A DNA stretch of 34,599 nucleotides from Eubacteriales bacterium. GTDB taxonomy: Bacteria; Bacillota; Clostridia; Christensenellales; CAG-138. The stretch is from NCBI GenBank assembly GCA_021372675.1, contig JAJFTZ010000004.1, forward strand, positions 1 to 34,599, given 5' to 3'. Positions 1-7,115 of the stretch are shown in pieces. Each line of letters begins with the position of its first letter. The first letter of the stretch is position 1. The notes under the pieces are model-generated. The model made no database searches and was not told the DNA's origin. It saw nothing but the letters and a program-made list of their open reading frames with translations. Position numbers and translations under genes: made by a program.

Positions 1-174
1 TTTCTTGTGTTCGATAACTTTGCCTATGCGCAAAGCCTGCTTGACGCGGGACGGCAGGTCCGGGTCGTCGTTTACCGCGGTATGGGGCATGGGTTTGCCG
101 ACCAAATCGGCGTTGCCCCGCAAGCGGAGGATTGCATGGAGGAAATTGCGCGCTTCATGCAGGAAGCGCAGTAA
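1..174 (+). CDS. alpha/beta hydrolase (esterase/lipase type), C-terminal end only
   Basis: The window opens inside this gene. Frame 1 gives 57 codons and a TAA at 172-174. The tail has the layout of the acetyl-esterase branch of the alpha/beta hydrolases. A helix 'YAQSLLDAG' is followed by a strand and the 'GMGHGF' motif, whose His would be the catalytic one, and then a closing helix with 'EDCMEEIARFM'. The nucleophile and acid lie outside the window, so substrate cannot be judged. The gene ends against the AraC regulator, which converges on it, with hairpins between. The nearby sugar locus makes a carbohydrate esterase plausible, but that is inference only. Confidence 0.7.
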   Translation, partial: FLVFDNFAYAQSLLDAGRQVRVVVYRGMGHGFADQIGVAPQAEDCMEEIARFMQEAQ

Positions 175-343
175 GCAAAAAAAGCATAAGCTAAAACAAA
201 GCCGCCGGCCTTGGGGCTTTGCTCCGGCGGTACGATGCCGCTATGCGCGTGGGAAAAGCTCGCACAAAGTCCGCCAAGTTCCATACCCGCCTCCTTTTGC
301 TTTGGACGTTTTCCCAAAGCGCGTCACGTCCCCGGAAAAATCG

Positions 344-382
344 AAAGCCCCCTTCCTGCCTCCGGCGGGATGAGGGCTTTTG
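344..382. terminator. bidirectional terminator between convergent genes
   Basis: AAAGCCC and GGGCTTT arms flank an inner C-rich/G-rich stem. A-rich sequence precedes it and TTTT follows. It can serve the hydrolase on the plus strand and the AraC gene on the minus strand. The rest of 175-441 has no gene. It holds two further 7-bp hairpins: CAAAGCC 197-203 with GGCTTTG 215-221, and GCTTTGG 299-305 with CCAAAGC 314-320. Confidence 0.6.
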
Positions 383-441
383 TAAAAATGCCGCACGCTC
401 CGCTTCATCAGGCTAAGTATGCGGACCCTCGCCGTTTTGGT

Positions 442-1644
442 TCAATTCAACTGCCTGCGGTATTCCAGCGGCGTCATGGCGACCTGTTTTTTGAATGCGT
501 TTTGGAAATGGCTTTGCGAGGAAAAAGCCAAATGCATCGCAATGTCCGCCATGCTCTTATCGGCGTAACGCAGCAGCTGCTTGGCTTCGTTGATCTTCTG
601 CTCCAAGATGAATTGGGAAAGCGTTTTGCCGGTGACGGCGTGGAAGCGAGTACTGAGATACGTGCTGGACATACGCAATCGCTCGGCCATATCCTTTACG
701 AGTATGCGGCTGAACAGGTGTTGCTTAACGTACAGCGCGCAATCTTCGAACAGTTTAGAATCCAGGGCGCTGCCATAATTGAGCACGCGCACTCTGGCGG
801 CAAAATCCAGCGCCATCTCGGGTATCAGTGTCATGACGGCGCTAGGCTCGCGTAGCAGCTCGCACTTTTGAATGTACAGATCGGACAGCTTGAAGGCTGC
901 CTGCGGCTCCAGCCCGCCGCCGATGGCGGCGCGCGAGAAGGTTGCGGCTGCGCAGATGAACATGTTTTTATGCTGGCGTAATACATCTTTGGCCATGGCG
1001 CCGGCCTTCGTCGCAGACGACTTTTCCAGAAGGTCGTGAAGCTGCTCCACCTGGCCGTTCGTTATGTAATGGTTGGCAAGGCATTCAAAACGATAGCTGC
1101 GGAGCACCTCCTCGTTTAAAACGGAGTCTTCATAGGCGTCAAAAGCTTGCGCCGTATACGCTTGCGCGATCGCGCGCTCCGGCCGCCCCGAATCGGTTTG
1201 GATGTGGACCTGCTCCACGCCAAAAACCTGCCCGTCAAGCGCCGTGATAAAAAACGACAGCATCCACGCAAGCTGCTCGGCGGAAACCTGAGGCGCGCAG
1301 CATAAAGAGCGCCGGTACAGTTCCTTTTCCTCCGTCGGCACCCCCAGAAGAAAAGTTAAAGATTCCATTTCGACGTCGTCCTCTTTGAGCACGGCGGTCG
1401 GCCCGACGACCAGCATGCTGTCATGGTCGAGCTGCGCATAGCCGTAATACTGGTACAGTGGGGTCAGCAGCACGCCCGCGCGGCGGCGGTCGGAGAACAG
1501 CGCCGCAAGCTGCGCTTTCACAGGATCGGGCAGCATGTGCGTGGGAGAATAATGGTAGACGAGTTGGCGGTCTTGGTATAGGCGCACGCACAGGCCGGTC
1601 GTTTTGGCAAAACTCTTGAACAGGTAATGCGGGTATTCTTTCAT
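442..1644 (-). CDS. AraC-family transcriptional regulator
   Basis: About 400 residues. The last ~95 residues form a double helix-turn-helix of the AraC/XylS family. The first helix pair is around 'ILVKDMAERLRMSSTYLSTRF', and the second region has 'SMADIAMHLAFSSQSHFQNAFKK' and ends in 'TPLEYRR'. The N-terminal ~300 residues are an unrecognised sensor part, as in the long AraC regulators that sit beside sugar loci in Clostridia. I start at the ATG at 1644, nine bases after GGAGG; a TTG directly before it at 1647 is also possible. The gene is divergent from the GPH symporter operon and is probably its regulator, with the shared 1650-1809 interval as operator region. The ligand is unknown. Confidence 0.88.
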   Translation of the reverse strand: MKEYPHYLFKSFAKTTGLCVRLYQDRQLVYHYSPTHMLPDPVKAQLAALFSDRRRAGVLLTPLYQYYGYAQLDHDSMLVVGPTAVLKEDDVEMESLTFLLGVPTEEKELYRRSLCCAPQVSAEQLAWMLSFFITALDGQVFGVEQVHIQTDSGRPERAIAQAYTAQAFDAYEDSVLNEEVLRSYRFECLANHYITNGQVEQLHDLLEKSSATKAGAMAKDVLRQHKNMFICAAATFSRAAIGGGLEPQAAFKLSDLYIQKCELLREPSAVMTLIPEMALDFAARVRVLNYGSALDSKLFEDCALYVKQHLFSRILVKDMAERLRMSSTYLSTRFHAVTGKTLSQFILEQKINEAKQLLRYADKSMADIAMHLAFSSQSHFQNAFKKQVAMTPLEYRRQLN

Positions 1645-1667
1645 CAAAGATTACCTCCGTGCTAAGA

Positions 1668-1696
1668 ATTGTATAAAAAATAAGATGATTTTGCAA
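1668..1696 (-). promoter_or_regulatory. sigma-A promoter of the AraC gene
   Basis: On the minus strand TTGCAA (1691-1696) and TACAAT (1668-1673) are separated by exactly 17 bases, about 25 bases upstream of the AraC start. A palindrome TTGTACAA lies at 1715-1722, between the two divergent genes, and could be an operator half. I saw no equally clear promoter for the symporter operon. Confidence 0.6.
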
Positions 1697-1809
1697 TATA
1701 CTTTCAATGCCGTTTTGTACAATTTTCTTAAGGCGGGGAGAGCGAAAATCCTGTGGCTCCGGGCAGTTCCTGTTGATCTCATCTTAACAACAAATCGAGG
1801 AGGGTATGT

Positions 1810-3213
1810 ATGGAAAAAACAAGTGTCAAAACACGCCGGGCGGCGGCCCCGGAAGGCAGCCTGACAGAAAAGATTGGCTTCCGCGAAAAGTTTTTCTATG
1901 GCGGCGGCGATCTGGCGAGCAACCTCGTTTTGGTGCTTACGAGCACATTCGCGACATTTTTCTATACCGACGCCTTGGGGCTCAATGCGAGTATCATCGG
2001 CATGATCTTGCTGGTTTCCCGCCTGCTTGACGGGGTCAGCGACATCCTTATGGGCTATATCATGGACAAAACACGCTCCAGGCATGGCAAGGCGCGTCCG
2101 TGGATGCTGTGGCTGGCGATCCCCATCGCCATTTCCACGGTACTGGTCTTTGTCGTACCCAACATGGGGGACGTGGGCAAGTACATCTACATCGCCATTA
2201 CCTACAACCTGGTGACCACCATACTTTATACGGCGATCAACATCCCCTACGGCGCGCTTACCGCGCGCTTGTCGCGCGACCAGAATCAGCGCATGATCAT
2301 CAACGTGTTCCGCATGTTCATGGCGCAGATCGGCTCTTTGGCGATCAACGCGCTGACGCTGCCGTTCGTGAAAGCCATGGGCGGCGCGGCGGGAACTTCA
2401 AGCCAAAGCGCGTGGGTCATCGTTTCGTGCGTTTACGGCGTGCTGGCGGCGCTGCTGTTTCTGCTGTGCTTCTATAACACCAAGGAGCGCGTGGACGTGC
2501 CCTCGGAGAATATCGGCTTCCTAAAAAGCCTGAAGCTCTGCCTCAAAAACGACCAATGGCTGCTCTTGGTGGCCGTATGGGTGGTGTTGGTGCTCGGTCT
2601 GGCGACCAGCATGTCCGTAGGCACCTATTACGCCAAATATGTGCTGGGCGACGAATCCTACTTCGGCTTCTTGTCGGCGGCGGGCATACTCGTGGCGCTG
2701 GTCGTAATGCCCGTGATGACGGTGTTCATCAAAAAGTACGGCAAGCGCAATGTGGCGCTGCTGGGCGCGGTCATTTCCCTCGTGGGGCAGGCGATGGCCC
2801 TTATCGATCCCGCATCGTTCAACTGGCTGATGCTGTGCTCGGTGATCAAGGGCGTGGGCAGCGCCACCGCCATGGGAACGATGTTTGCGATGATCGCGGA
2901 TACCATCGAATACGGCCAATGGAAAACAGGGATACGCGTGGAGGGCATGCTCTATTCCACCACCACATTCGGCGCGAAGGTAGGCGCGGGCGTGGGCGGC
3001 GCGGTGGCTATGGCCGCGCTGGGCGCGGCCGGTTACAATGGTCTGCTGGCCGTGCAAAACGAGTCCGCCATGCAAGCCATCAAGACGATCTACCTGATCG
3101 TTCCGCTTCCCTTCCTCGCGCTGATGCCGCTGATCTATCTGCTCTATAAGCTCGATAAGATCTATCCCAAGGTGATGGCGGATCTCTCCGCAGGAAGAAC
3201 GATGGGGTCTTAA
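1810..3213 (+). CDS. GPH-family sugar:cation symporter (MFS fold)
   Basis: 467 residues, with about twelve hydrophobic segments after a ~35-residue cytoplasmic start. The family signature of glycoside-pentoside-hexuronide:cation symporters is visible near residues 73-97: 'DGVSDILMGYIMDKTRSRHG' followed by 'KARPW'. This loop joins TM2 and TM3 in melibiose carrier relatives. A second family trait is 'DTIEYGQWKTGIR' late in the protein. It would import an oligosaccharide or glycoside with H+ or Na+. The start is the ATG at 1810, six bases after AGGAGG (1798-1803); the ATG at 1806 is out of frame. It is the first gene of an operon with PAP2 and GH3 genes. Confidence 0.9.
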   Translation: MEKTSVKTRRAAAPEGSLTEKIGFREKFFYGGGDLASNLVLVLTSTFATFFYTDALGLNASIIGMILLVSRLLDGVSDILMGYIMDKTRSRHGKARPWMLWLAIPIAISTVLVFVVPNMGDVGKYIYIAITYNLVTTILYTAINIPYGALTARLSRDQNQRMIINVFRMFMAQIGSLAINALTLPFVKAMGGAAGTSSQSAWVIVSCVYGVLAALLFLLCFYNTKERVDVPSENIGFLKSLKLCLKNDQWLLLVAVWVVLVLGLATSMSVGTYYAKYVLGDESYFGFLSAAGILVALVVMPVMTVFIKKYGKRNVALLGAVISLVGQAMALIDPASFNWLMLCSVIKGVGSATAMGTMFAMIADTIEYGQWKTGIRVEGMLYSTTTFGAKVGAGVGGAVAMAALGAAGYNGLLAVQNESAMQAIKTIYLIVPLPFLALMPLIYLLYKLDKIYPKVMADLSAGRTMGS

Positions 3214-3215
3214 TT

Positions 3216-4061
3216 ATGAAAAACAAAGAAAGGATCGCGCTGTTGCTCATCCTCATCGCGCTGATGACGGTGTTCACCTTTACCGACTTGGCGATCTCTA
3301 CGGCGCTTTATACGAAAAACCTCTTTGCCCGCATCATGGAGGTGGTCGGCGAGCTCCCCTTCACGTTTTTCGCGGTGTTCGCGTGGGTGCTGCTTTTCCG
3401 CTCCCGCAGCAAAAAGAGCAAGGCTGCGTCCATCCTGACGGGCGCGCTCTTCGGGGTGCTGTCGGCGCTTTTTGCGGCCATGGGAGGCTTCATGACCTAC
3501 AACTATCTGCACGAGCAAAACGCGGGCGTGCCGCCGTGGATCGCTGCCGTCATCGCGCTGGCGCTTCTTGGCGCGGCGATCTATGCGGCGCGGCGCGTGC
3601 CCGGGGAGAAATCCCGCCGGGCCGCCAAGTTTGCGTGGACTGCCATCGTTTATTTCATCGCGGTGATCGTGGTGATGAATGTGACAAAAGGAGTTTGGAG
3701 CCGCCTGCGCATGCGCGAAATGACCGACCCGCTGGTGCAGTTCACGCGGTGGTATGTTATTACGCCGCACAGCGGGTTCGACAACGCCTATGCGTCCTTC
3801 CCCTCCGGGCACGCCATGAACGCGGCCGGCAGCATCCTTTTATGCCTGCTCCCCACGTTCCTCCCCGGCTTTGCGGGAAAGGAGCGGATTCTCAAGGGCA
3901 TCGTCCTGCTTTGGGTATTGGCCGTATGCGTCAGCCGCGTCATGATGGGCGCGCATTTCGCAAGCGACGTCACGATGGGCGTATTGCTGTCGCTGCTGCT
4001 GTTTGAGGCCATCCGCGGCATCGTTTACAGAAAGGGCGGGAAATTGGAGGAAGCGGCATGA
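3216..4061 (+). CDS. PAP2-superfamily membrane phosphatase
   Basis: 281 residues with six hydrophobic segments. The three phosphatase motifs are present. A KxxxxR-type motif starts at K158, although the usual RP is replaced by 'RLRMRE'. 'FPSGH' spans 195-199. 'SRVMMGAHFASD' at 240-251 carries the catalytic His and Asp. The family dephosphorylates lipid phosphates such as undecaprenyl diphosphate or phosphatidate at the membrane. It starts two bases after the symporter stop, and its last bases overlap the next start (ATGA), so all three genes are probably translationally coupled. A lipid phosphatase between a sugar importer and a glycosidase is unusual; the substrate is unknown. Confidence 0.85.
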   Translation: MKNKERIALLLILIALMTVFTFTDLAISTALYTKNLFARIMEVVGELPFTFFAVFAWVLLFRSRSKKSKAASILTGALFGVLSALFAAMGGFMTYNYLHEQNAGVPPWIAAVIALALLGAAIYAARRVPGEKSRRAAKFAWTAIVYFIAVIVVMNVTKGVWSRLRMREMTDPLVQFTRWYVITPHSGFDNAYASFPSGHAMNAAGSILLCLLPTFLPGFAGKERILKGIVLLWVLAVCVSRVMMGAHFASDVTMGVLLSLLLFEAIRGIVYRKGGKLEEAA

Positions 4062-5824
4062 AGAATCCGGACTTGCGGGCAACCCCTTTTTTTCTGGACG
4101 ATGCGTCCATAGAATGGGTGAAGGCCACGCTTGCCTCCATGACGGAGGAGGAGAAGATCGGCCAGCTTTTCTGCCCCCTCGGGGCAAGCGGCGATGAGGA
4201 TGTGCTGCGCAAGCTGGCCGAGCAGATCGGTGTTGGCGGCATCATGTACCGGCCGGGCGAAGCGCAAAACGTACAGCACGTGCATCGCCTGCTTCAAAAC
4301 TGCGCAAAGATCCCCATGCTGCTGGCCGCGAATTTGGAGTCGGGCGGCAACGGGGCTGCGCTGACGGGAACCAATTTCGCAAAGCCCATGGGCGTTGCCG
4401 CTACCGACGATGATGAAATGGGCTATTGGCTGGGCAAGATCGCCTGCCGTGAGGGCGCGGCGCTGGGGTTGAACTGGGCGTTTGCGCCCATCGTGGATAT
4501 CGATATGAACTTTCGAAACCCCATCACCAACCTGCGCACCTTCGGCAGCGACCCGCAGCGCGTGATCCGCATGGCCGGCGGCTATTTGCGTGCCGCTGAC
4601 GAGGAGGGCGTTGCGGTGTCCATCAAACACTTCCCCGGCGACGGCGTGGATGAGCGCGACCAGCACTTGGTCACCAGCGTCAACACGCTGTCCTGCGAGC
4701 AGTGGGACGCCACCTACGGCAAGGTATACAAGGCGCTGATCGACCAAGGCGCCAAGACGGTGATGGTGGGGCATATCGCGCAGCCCGCCTATCAAAAGGC
4801 GCTCTCGTACGACCCCGCCGTTTATGAAAACCGCACGGTACCCGCAACGCTCTCGAAGGAATTGATGACGGGGCTCTTGCGCGACAAATTGGGCTTCAAC
4901 GGGCTGATCGTTACCGACGCCACGACCATGATCGGCTTCACCGTCGCGAAAGAGCGAGCGAAAGCCGTACCGCTGACCATCGCCTGCGGCGCGGACATGT
5001 TCCTGTTCAACAAGAGCTTGGAGGAGGACTACGGCTATATGCTCGCGGGTTACCGCGAAGGCGTATTCGACGGAAAGCGGCTTGACCAGGCGGTCACGCG
5101 CATTTTGGCGCTGAAAGCCTCGCTCGGGCTTCCCCAAAAGCGTGCCGCGGGCGTGCTCGTACCGCCTCCCGAAGCGCTTGCCGTACTGGGTGATGAATCG
5201 CACCTCGCCAAGGCGCGCGCCTGTGCCGATAAGGCCGTGACGCTGGTCAAGGATACCCAAGGCCTGCTGCCCCTCTCCGCCGCCAAAACCAAGCGCGTGT
5301 ACCTAAACGTGCTGGAGCCCGGCGGCGCTGTGGATACGCCCCTGAAACAGGCCTTCAAGCGCAAGCTCGAGGCCGAGGGCTTTGCTGTGGAGGTGCGTAA
5401 CCGCGATGTCAACGCCGATGTGATGGCCGCCTTCTTAGGGCAGAGCGACGATGCGCACGCGCTCGAGCTGATGCGCGAAATATTTGAGAAGGTGGAGGAT
5501 TTTAAAGGCCGCTATGACCTCATCCTCTACGTTGCCAACTATGAAACCGCCAGCAACAACGTGGTGATACGCCTGCAGTGGCAAGGCTTGATGGGGATGG
5601 GCAACGACGCGCCGTGGTTTGCCGCCGAACTGCCGATTCTGTTCGTGAGCTTGGCCAATCCCTACCACCTGCTGGATATACCCATGGCAAAAACATTCGT
5701 AAATGCCTACACCAACACCCCCTTTGTAATCGATGCCGTTTTTGAAAAGCTGATGGGACGCAGCGCCTTCAAGGGCACATCGCCGGTGGACGCCGCTTGC
5801 GGGCGGGAGGATACCCTGTATTAG
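4058..5824 (+). CDS. glycoside hydrolase family 3 beta-glycosidase
   Basis: 588 residues without a signal peptide, so cytoplasmic. The N-terminal barrel has the GH3 motif 'KHFPGDG' at 190-196. A D-x-H pair (D201-Q-H203) is as in NagZ-type beta-N-acetylhexosaminidases, where His is the acid/base. The nucleophile region is 'GLIVTDATTM', with D287 as nucleophile. 'SMTEEEKIGQLF' near the start is also typical. After residue ~360 an alpha/beta second domain follows. The His pair favours an N-acetylglucosaminidase over a plain beta-glucosidase, but this is inference. It is the last gene of the symporter-PAP2-GH3 operon and would hydrolyse the imported sugar inside the cell. Confidence 0.88.
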   Translation: MKNPDLRATPFFLDDASIEWVKATLASMTEEEKIGQLFCPLGASGDEDVLRKLAEQIGVGGIMYRPGEAQNVQHVHRLLQNCAKIPMLLAANLESGGNGAALTGTNFAKPMGVAATDDDEMGYWLGKIACREGAALGLNWAFAPIVDIDMNFRNPITNLRTFGSDPQRVIRMAGGYLRAADEEGVAVSIKHFPGDGVDERDQHLVTSVNTLSCEQWDATYGKVYKALIDQGAKTVMVGHIAQPAYQKALSYDPAVYENRTVPATLSKELMTGLLRDKLGFNGLIVTDATTMIGFTVAKERAKAVPLTIACGADMFLFNKSLEEDYGYMLAGYREGVFDGKRLDQAVTRILALKASLGLPQKRAAGVLVPPPEALAVLGDESHLAKARACADKAVTLVKDTQGLLPLSAAKTKRVYLNVLEPGGAVDTPLKQAFKRKLEAEGFAVEVRNRDVNADVMAAFLGQSDDAHALELMREIFEKVEDFKGRYDLILYVANYETASNNVVIRLQWQGLMGMGNDAPWFAAELPILFVSLANPYHLLDIPMAKTFVNAYTNTPFVIDAVFEKLMGRSAFKGTSPVDAACGREDTLY

Positions 5825-5837
5825 CCAAAGCGGACGA

Positions 5838-5881
5838 AACGGGGCTGTTTTAGGTTTTAATCCTGATGCAGCCCCGTTTTT
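5838..5881 (+). terminator. intrinsic terminator of the symporter-PAP2-GH3 operon
   Basis: AACGGGGCTG (5838-5847) pairs with CAGCCCCGTT (5869-5878), and a T run follows to 5881. It sits 14 bases after the GH3 stop. From 5882 to 6030 I see no gene or clear signal. Confidence 0.8.
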
Positions 5882-6030
5882 GCGTTTTTCAGCGGGGTGA
5901 GCCGCGCCGTAACGGCTGCGGAACGGGGGAGACGTTTCTGCGGGGGCACGGACGGGCAGGTTCCGCACCGCAATGAAACGCCACGGTATATTCCAAATTA
6001 CTGAAAGGTATGGCGAACCGTGACATGGTT

Positions 6031-6252
6031 TTAAAAACTATCCGGAGATATGCGCATGGATTGCCTGACCGTCAAAGAAGCGGGTGAGAAACGGGGCATA
6101 ACCGGCCGCATGGTCGCCAGAATTGGGTAGCTGATGGGTGCGTGCGAATCATCCATGTGCAGCAGTTTGATACGCGTTCCGGGCGGATATGAAGCCTTGT
6201 ACCTTTCGACCTTCAGAGGTTTGGGGATGCCGTTGATGCTTGAGTCCTCCAT
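6031..6252 (-). pseudogene. truncated DUF4314-like protein
   Basis: The minus-strand ATG at 6252 opens 73 codons. Residues ~14-41, including 'VERYKASYPPGTRIKLLHMD' and the following 'DSHAPI', resemble the start of DUF4314 proteins, which begin with a helix, then 'YPxGTRVxLxxMDDxxAP', then a small beta barrel. The barrel part ('GTxGTV..VDD...') is missing. After residue 41 (near position 6130) the frame runs antisense through the HTH fragment, so the last 32 residues are not native. This is a deletion or rearrangement product. Confidence 0.45.
6056..6130 (+). pseudogene. N-terminal fragment of a small HTH (excisionase/MerR-like) protein
   Basis: An ATG after CGGAGA opens 24 codons, including 'LTVKEAGEKRGITGRMV', then hits TAG at 6128. 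This is the first helix-turn-helix of the small proteins with 'LTVKEAAEKWGIS' starts that accompany mobile elements in Clostridia. The expected second half (recognition wing with a W-x-IP motif) is not found in any frame downstream. The break coincides with the end of the DUF4314-like fragment on the other strand. Confidence 0.4.
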
Positions 6253-6389
6253 TTTTTGATAAATACAAAAGGCTGCCCCAGCCCTTTGGGGCGTCAGGGG
6301 GCATCTTGATGCGCAATATTGTATGTTTGACTTGCATTCCATAGCAAGCCAAGCTAACATGCGGAAAGCATTAGGGAGGGGTGGTTTGA

Positions 6390-6838
6390 ATGGAAAATAG
6401 CAATGGCCGGTTCCAAGACTTGCTTTTTAAAGCATGTAACGACGCGATACAGGATTTTCGGGCAAAGGATACCGTTTATCATGCCCAGTCAAGCGCCGTG
6501 CGGAGTTGCGTGGAACGTTCGATTTATTTGAGAGAGCGGAGATGCTGTAACGCTCACCGCCACGTAGCGCAGGCTACTTGCCGAATATTATGCGCCCCTG
6601 AACGGGGATAAGGAGTTGGAGTATATGTCGATTGCCATCCACAGGCCGGAATGGGGCAAGTTTGACGATGATTGGAACGTTGAATATTACGACGAGGTGA
6701 ACGGCTGCGTTGTGCGGGTTACCTATAACGCAGGCGAGGGCAAGGCATTATGCTGATGTTCGAAATACTCGCAAGGCGGAAATCCTGAAAAGCTATCATC
6801 AGGCAATTGTGAAAAGAAAGGATGAGCCGGAACGATAA
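6390..6838 (+). pseudogene. frameshifted short gene of unknown function
   Basis: A good ribosome binding site (AGGGAGGGG) precedes ATG 6390. The reading frame must change several times to remain protein-like. It begins 'MENSNGRFQDLLFKACNDAI'. A second-frame piece is 'RRAELRGTFDLFERAEML' (~6495-6550). A third-frame piece, 'ELEYMSIAIHRPEWGKFDDD' onward, runs to 'GEGKA' (~6568-6748) after an in-frame TAG at 6565. A last piece reads 'NTRKAEILKSYHQAIVKRKD' and ends with TAA at 6836-6838. Together this would be one ~150-residue acidic protein. I do not recognise the family. At least three lesions make it a clear pseudogene. Confidence 0.5.
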
Positions 6839-6954
6839 TCGAAAGTGCACGAGCCATAATCGTGTGGCAAACACACAAGAAAGGTGATATAAAACGATTT
6901 GCGGAAAAGTCCCTGTTTAAAGGGATTCCCACAGTAAGATATAAAGAGATATGA
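6835..6954 (+). pseudogene. coding-like tail without a start
   Basis: This frame gives ~39 residues, including 'THKKGDIKRFAEKSLFKGIP', and ends at TGA 6952-6954. The composition looks like a real protein C-terminus, but no start codon with a ribosome binding site is present. It lies just upstream of the tRNA scar, where an element's terminal gene would be. I do not recognise it. Confidence 0.25.
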
Positions 6955-6988
6955 GAAGAAAAGTTCCGATTTTAGGCATTTTGGCGGA

Positions 6989-7047
6989 CTGGAAATCGTG
7001 TGTGCCCCTTAAAGGCACCGAGAGTTCGAATCTCTCTCTCTCCGCCA
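6989..7047 (+). other. 3' half of tRNA-Ser(GGA), probable attachment-site scar
   Basis: From the anticodon loop onward this is a tRNA-Ser. Loop CTGGAAA has anticodon GGA at 6991-6993. The long variable arm is GTGCC (7002-7006) with GGCAC (7014-7018). The T arm is GAGAG (7020-7024), loop TTCGAAT, CTCTC (7032-7036). The acceptor 3' strand is TCTCTCC (7037-7043), then G and CCA (7045-7047). The 5' half is absent: no GGAGAGA acceptor strand or D arm lies upstream. The anticodon stem pairs at only two of five positions. It cannot make a functional tRNA. Such a 3' half is what integration into a tRNA gene leaves at one end. Confidence 0.8.
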
Positions 7048-7048
7048 G

Positions 7049-7078
7049 AAAAAAGCATTGCTTGTGCAATGCTTTTTT
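7049..7078 (+). terminator. terminator of the former tRNA-Ser gene
   Basis: A perfect 13-bp stem, AAAAAAGCATTGC (7049-7061) with GCAATGCTTTTTT (7066-7078), has a TTGT loop and starts one base after the CCA. Its position shows that the tRNA 3' end and its native downstream flank are preserved together. Confidence 0.85.
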
Positions 7079-7115
7079 CAACTGCAAATTACAAATGAAT
7101 AGGAGGCATGATCCT

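Larger units (their letters stand above)
5900..7047. mobile_element. eroded remnant of an integrated element next to a tRNA-Ser scar
   Basis: The left boundary is approximate. This stretch is more AT-rich than its surroundings. It contains only broken genes: truncated HTH and DUF4314-like genes meeting head-on, a frameshifted short gene, and a coding-like tail at 6835-6954. It ends at a detached tRNA-Ser 3' half. DUF4314 proteins are often carried by conjugative elements and phages of gut Firmicutes. The combination fits an integrative element that used a tRNA-Ser 3' end and then decayed. No integrase is visible, so this is inference. Confidence 0.45.

Noticed and set aside
4025-5260. A 411-codon minus-strand frame opposite the GH3 gene
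   Set aside because: Antisense shadow of a gene with clear catalytic motifs. No ribosome binding site or domain.
6951-7115. An N-terminal extension of the NUDIX gene starting at 6951
   Set aside because: It runs through the tRNA-Ser 3' half and its terminator. A TTG with a perfect AGGAGG lies at 7116.
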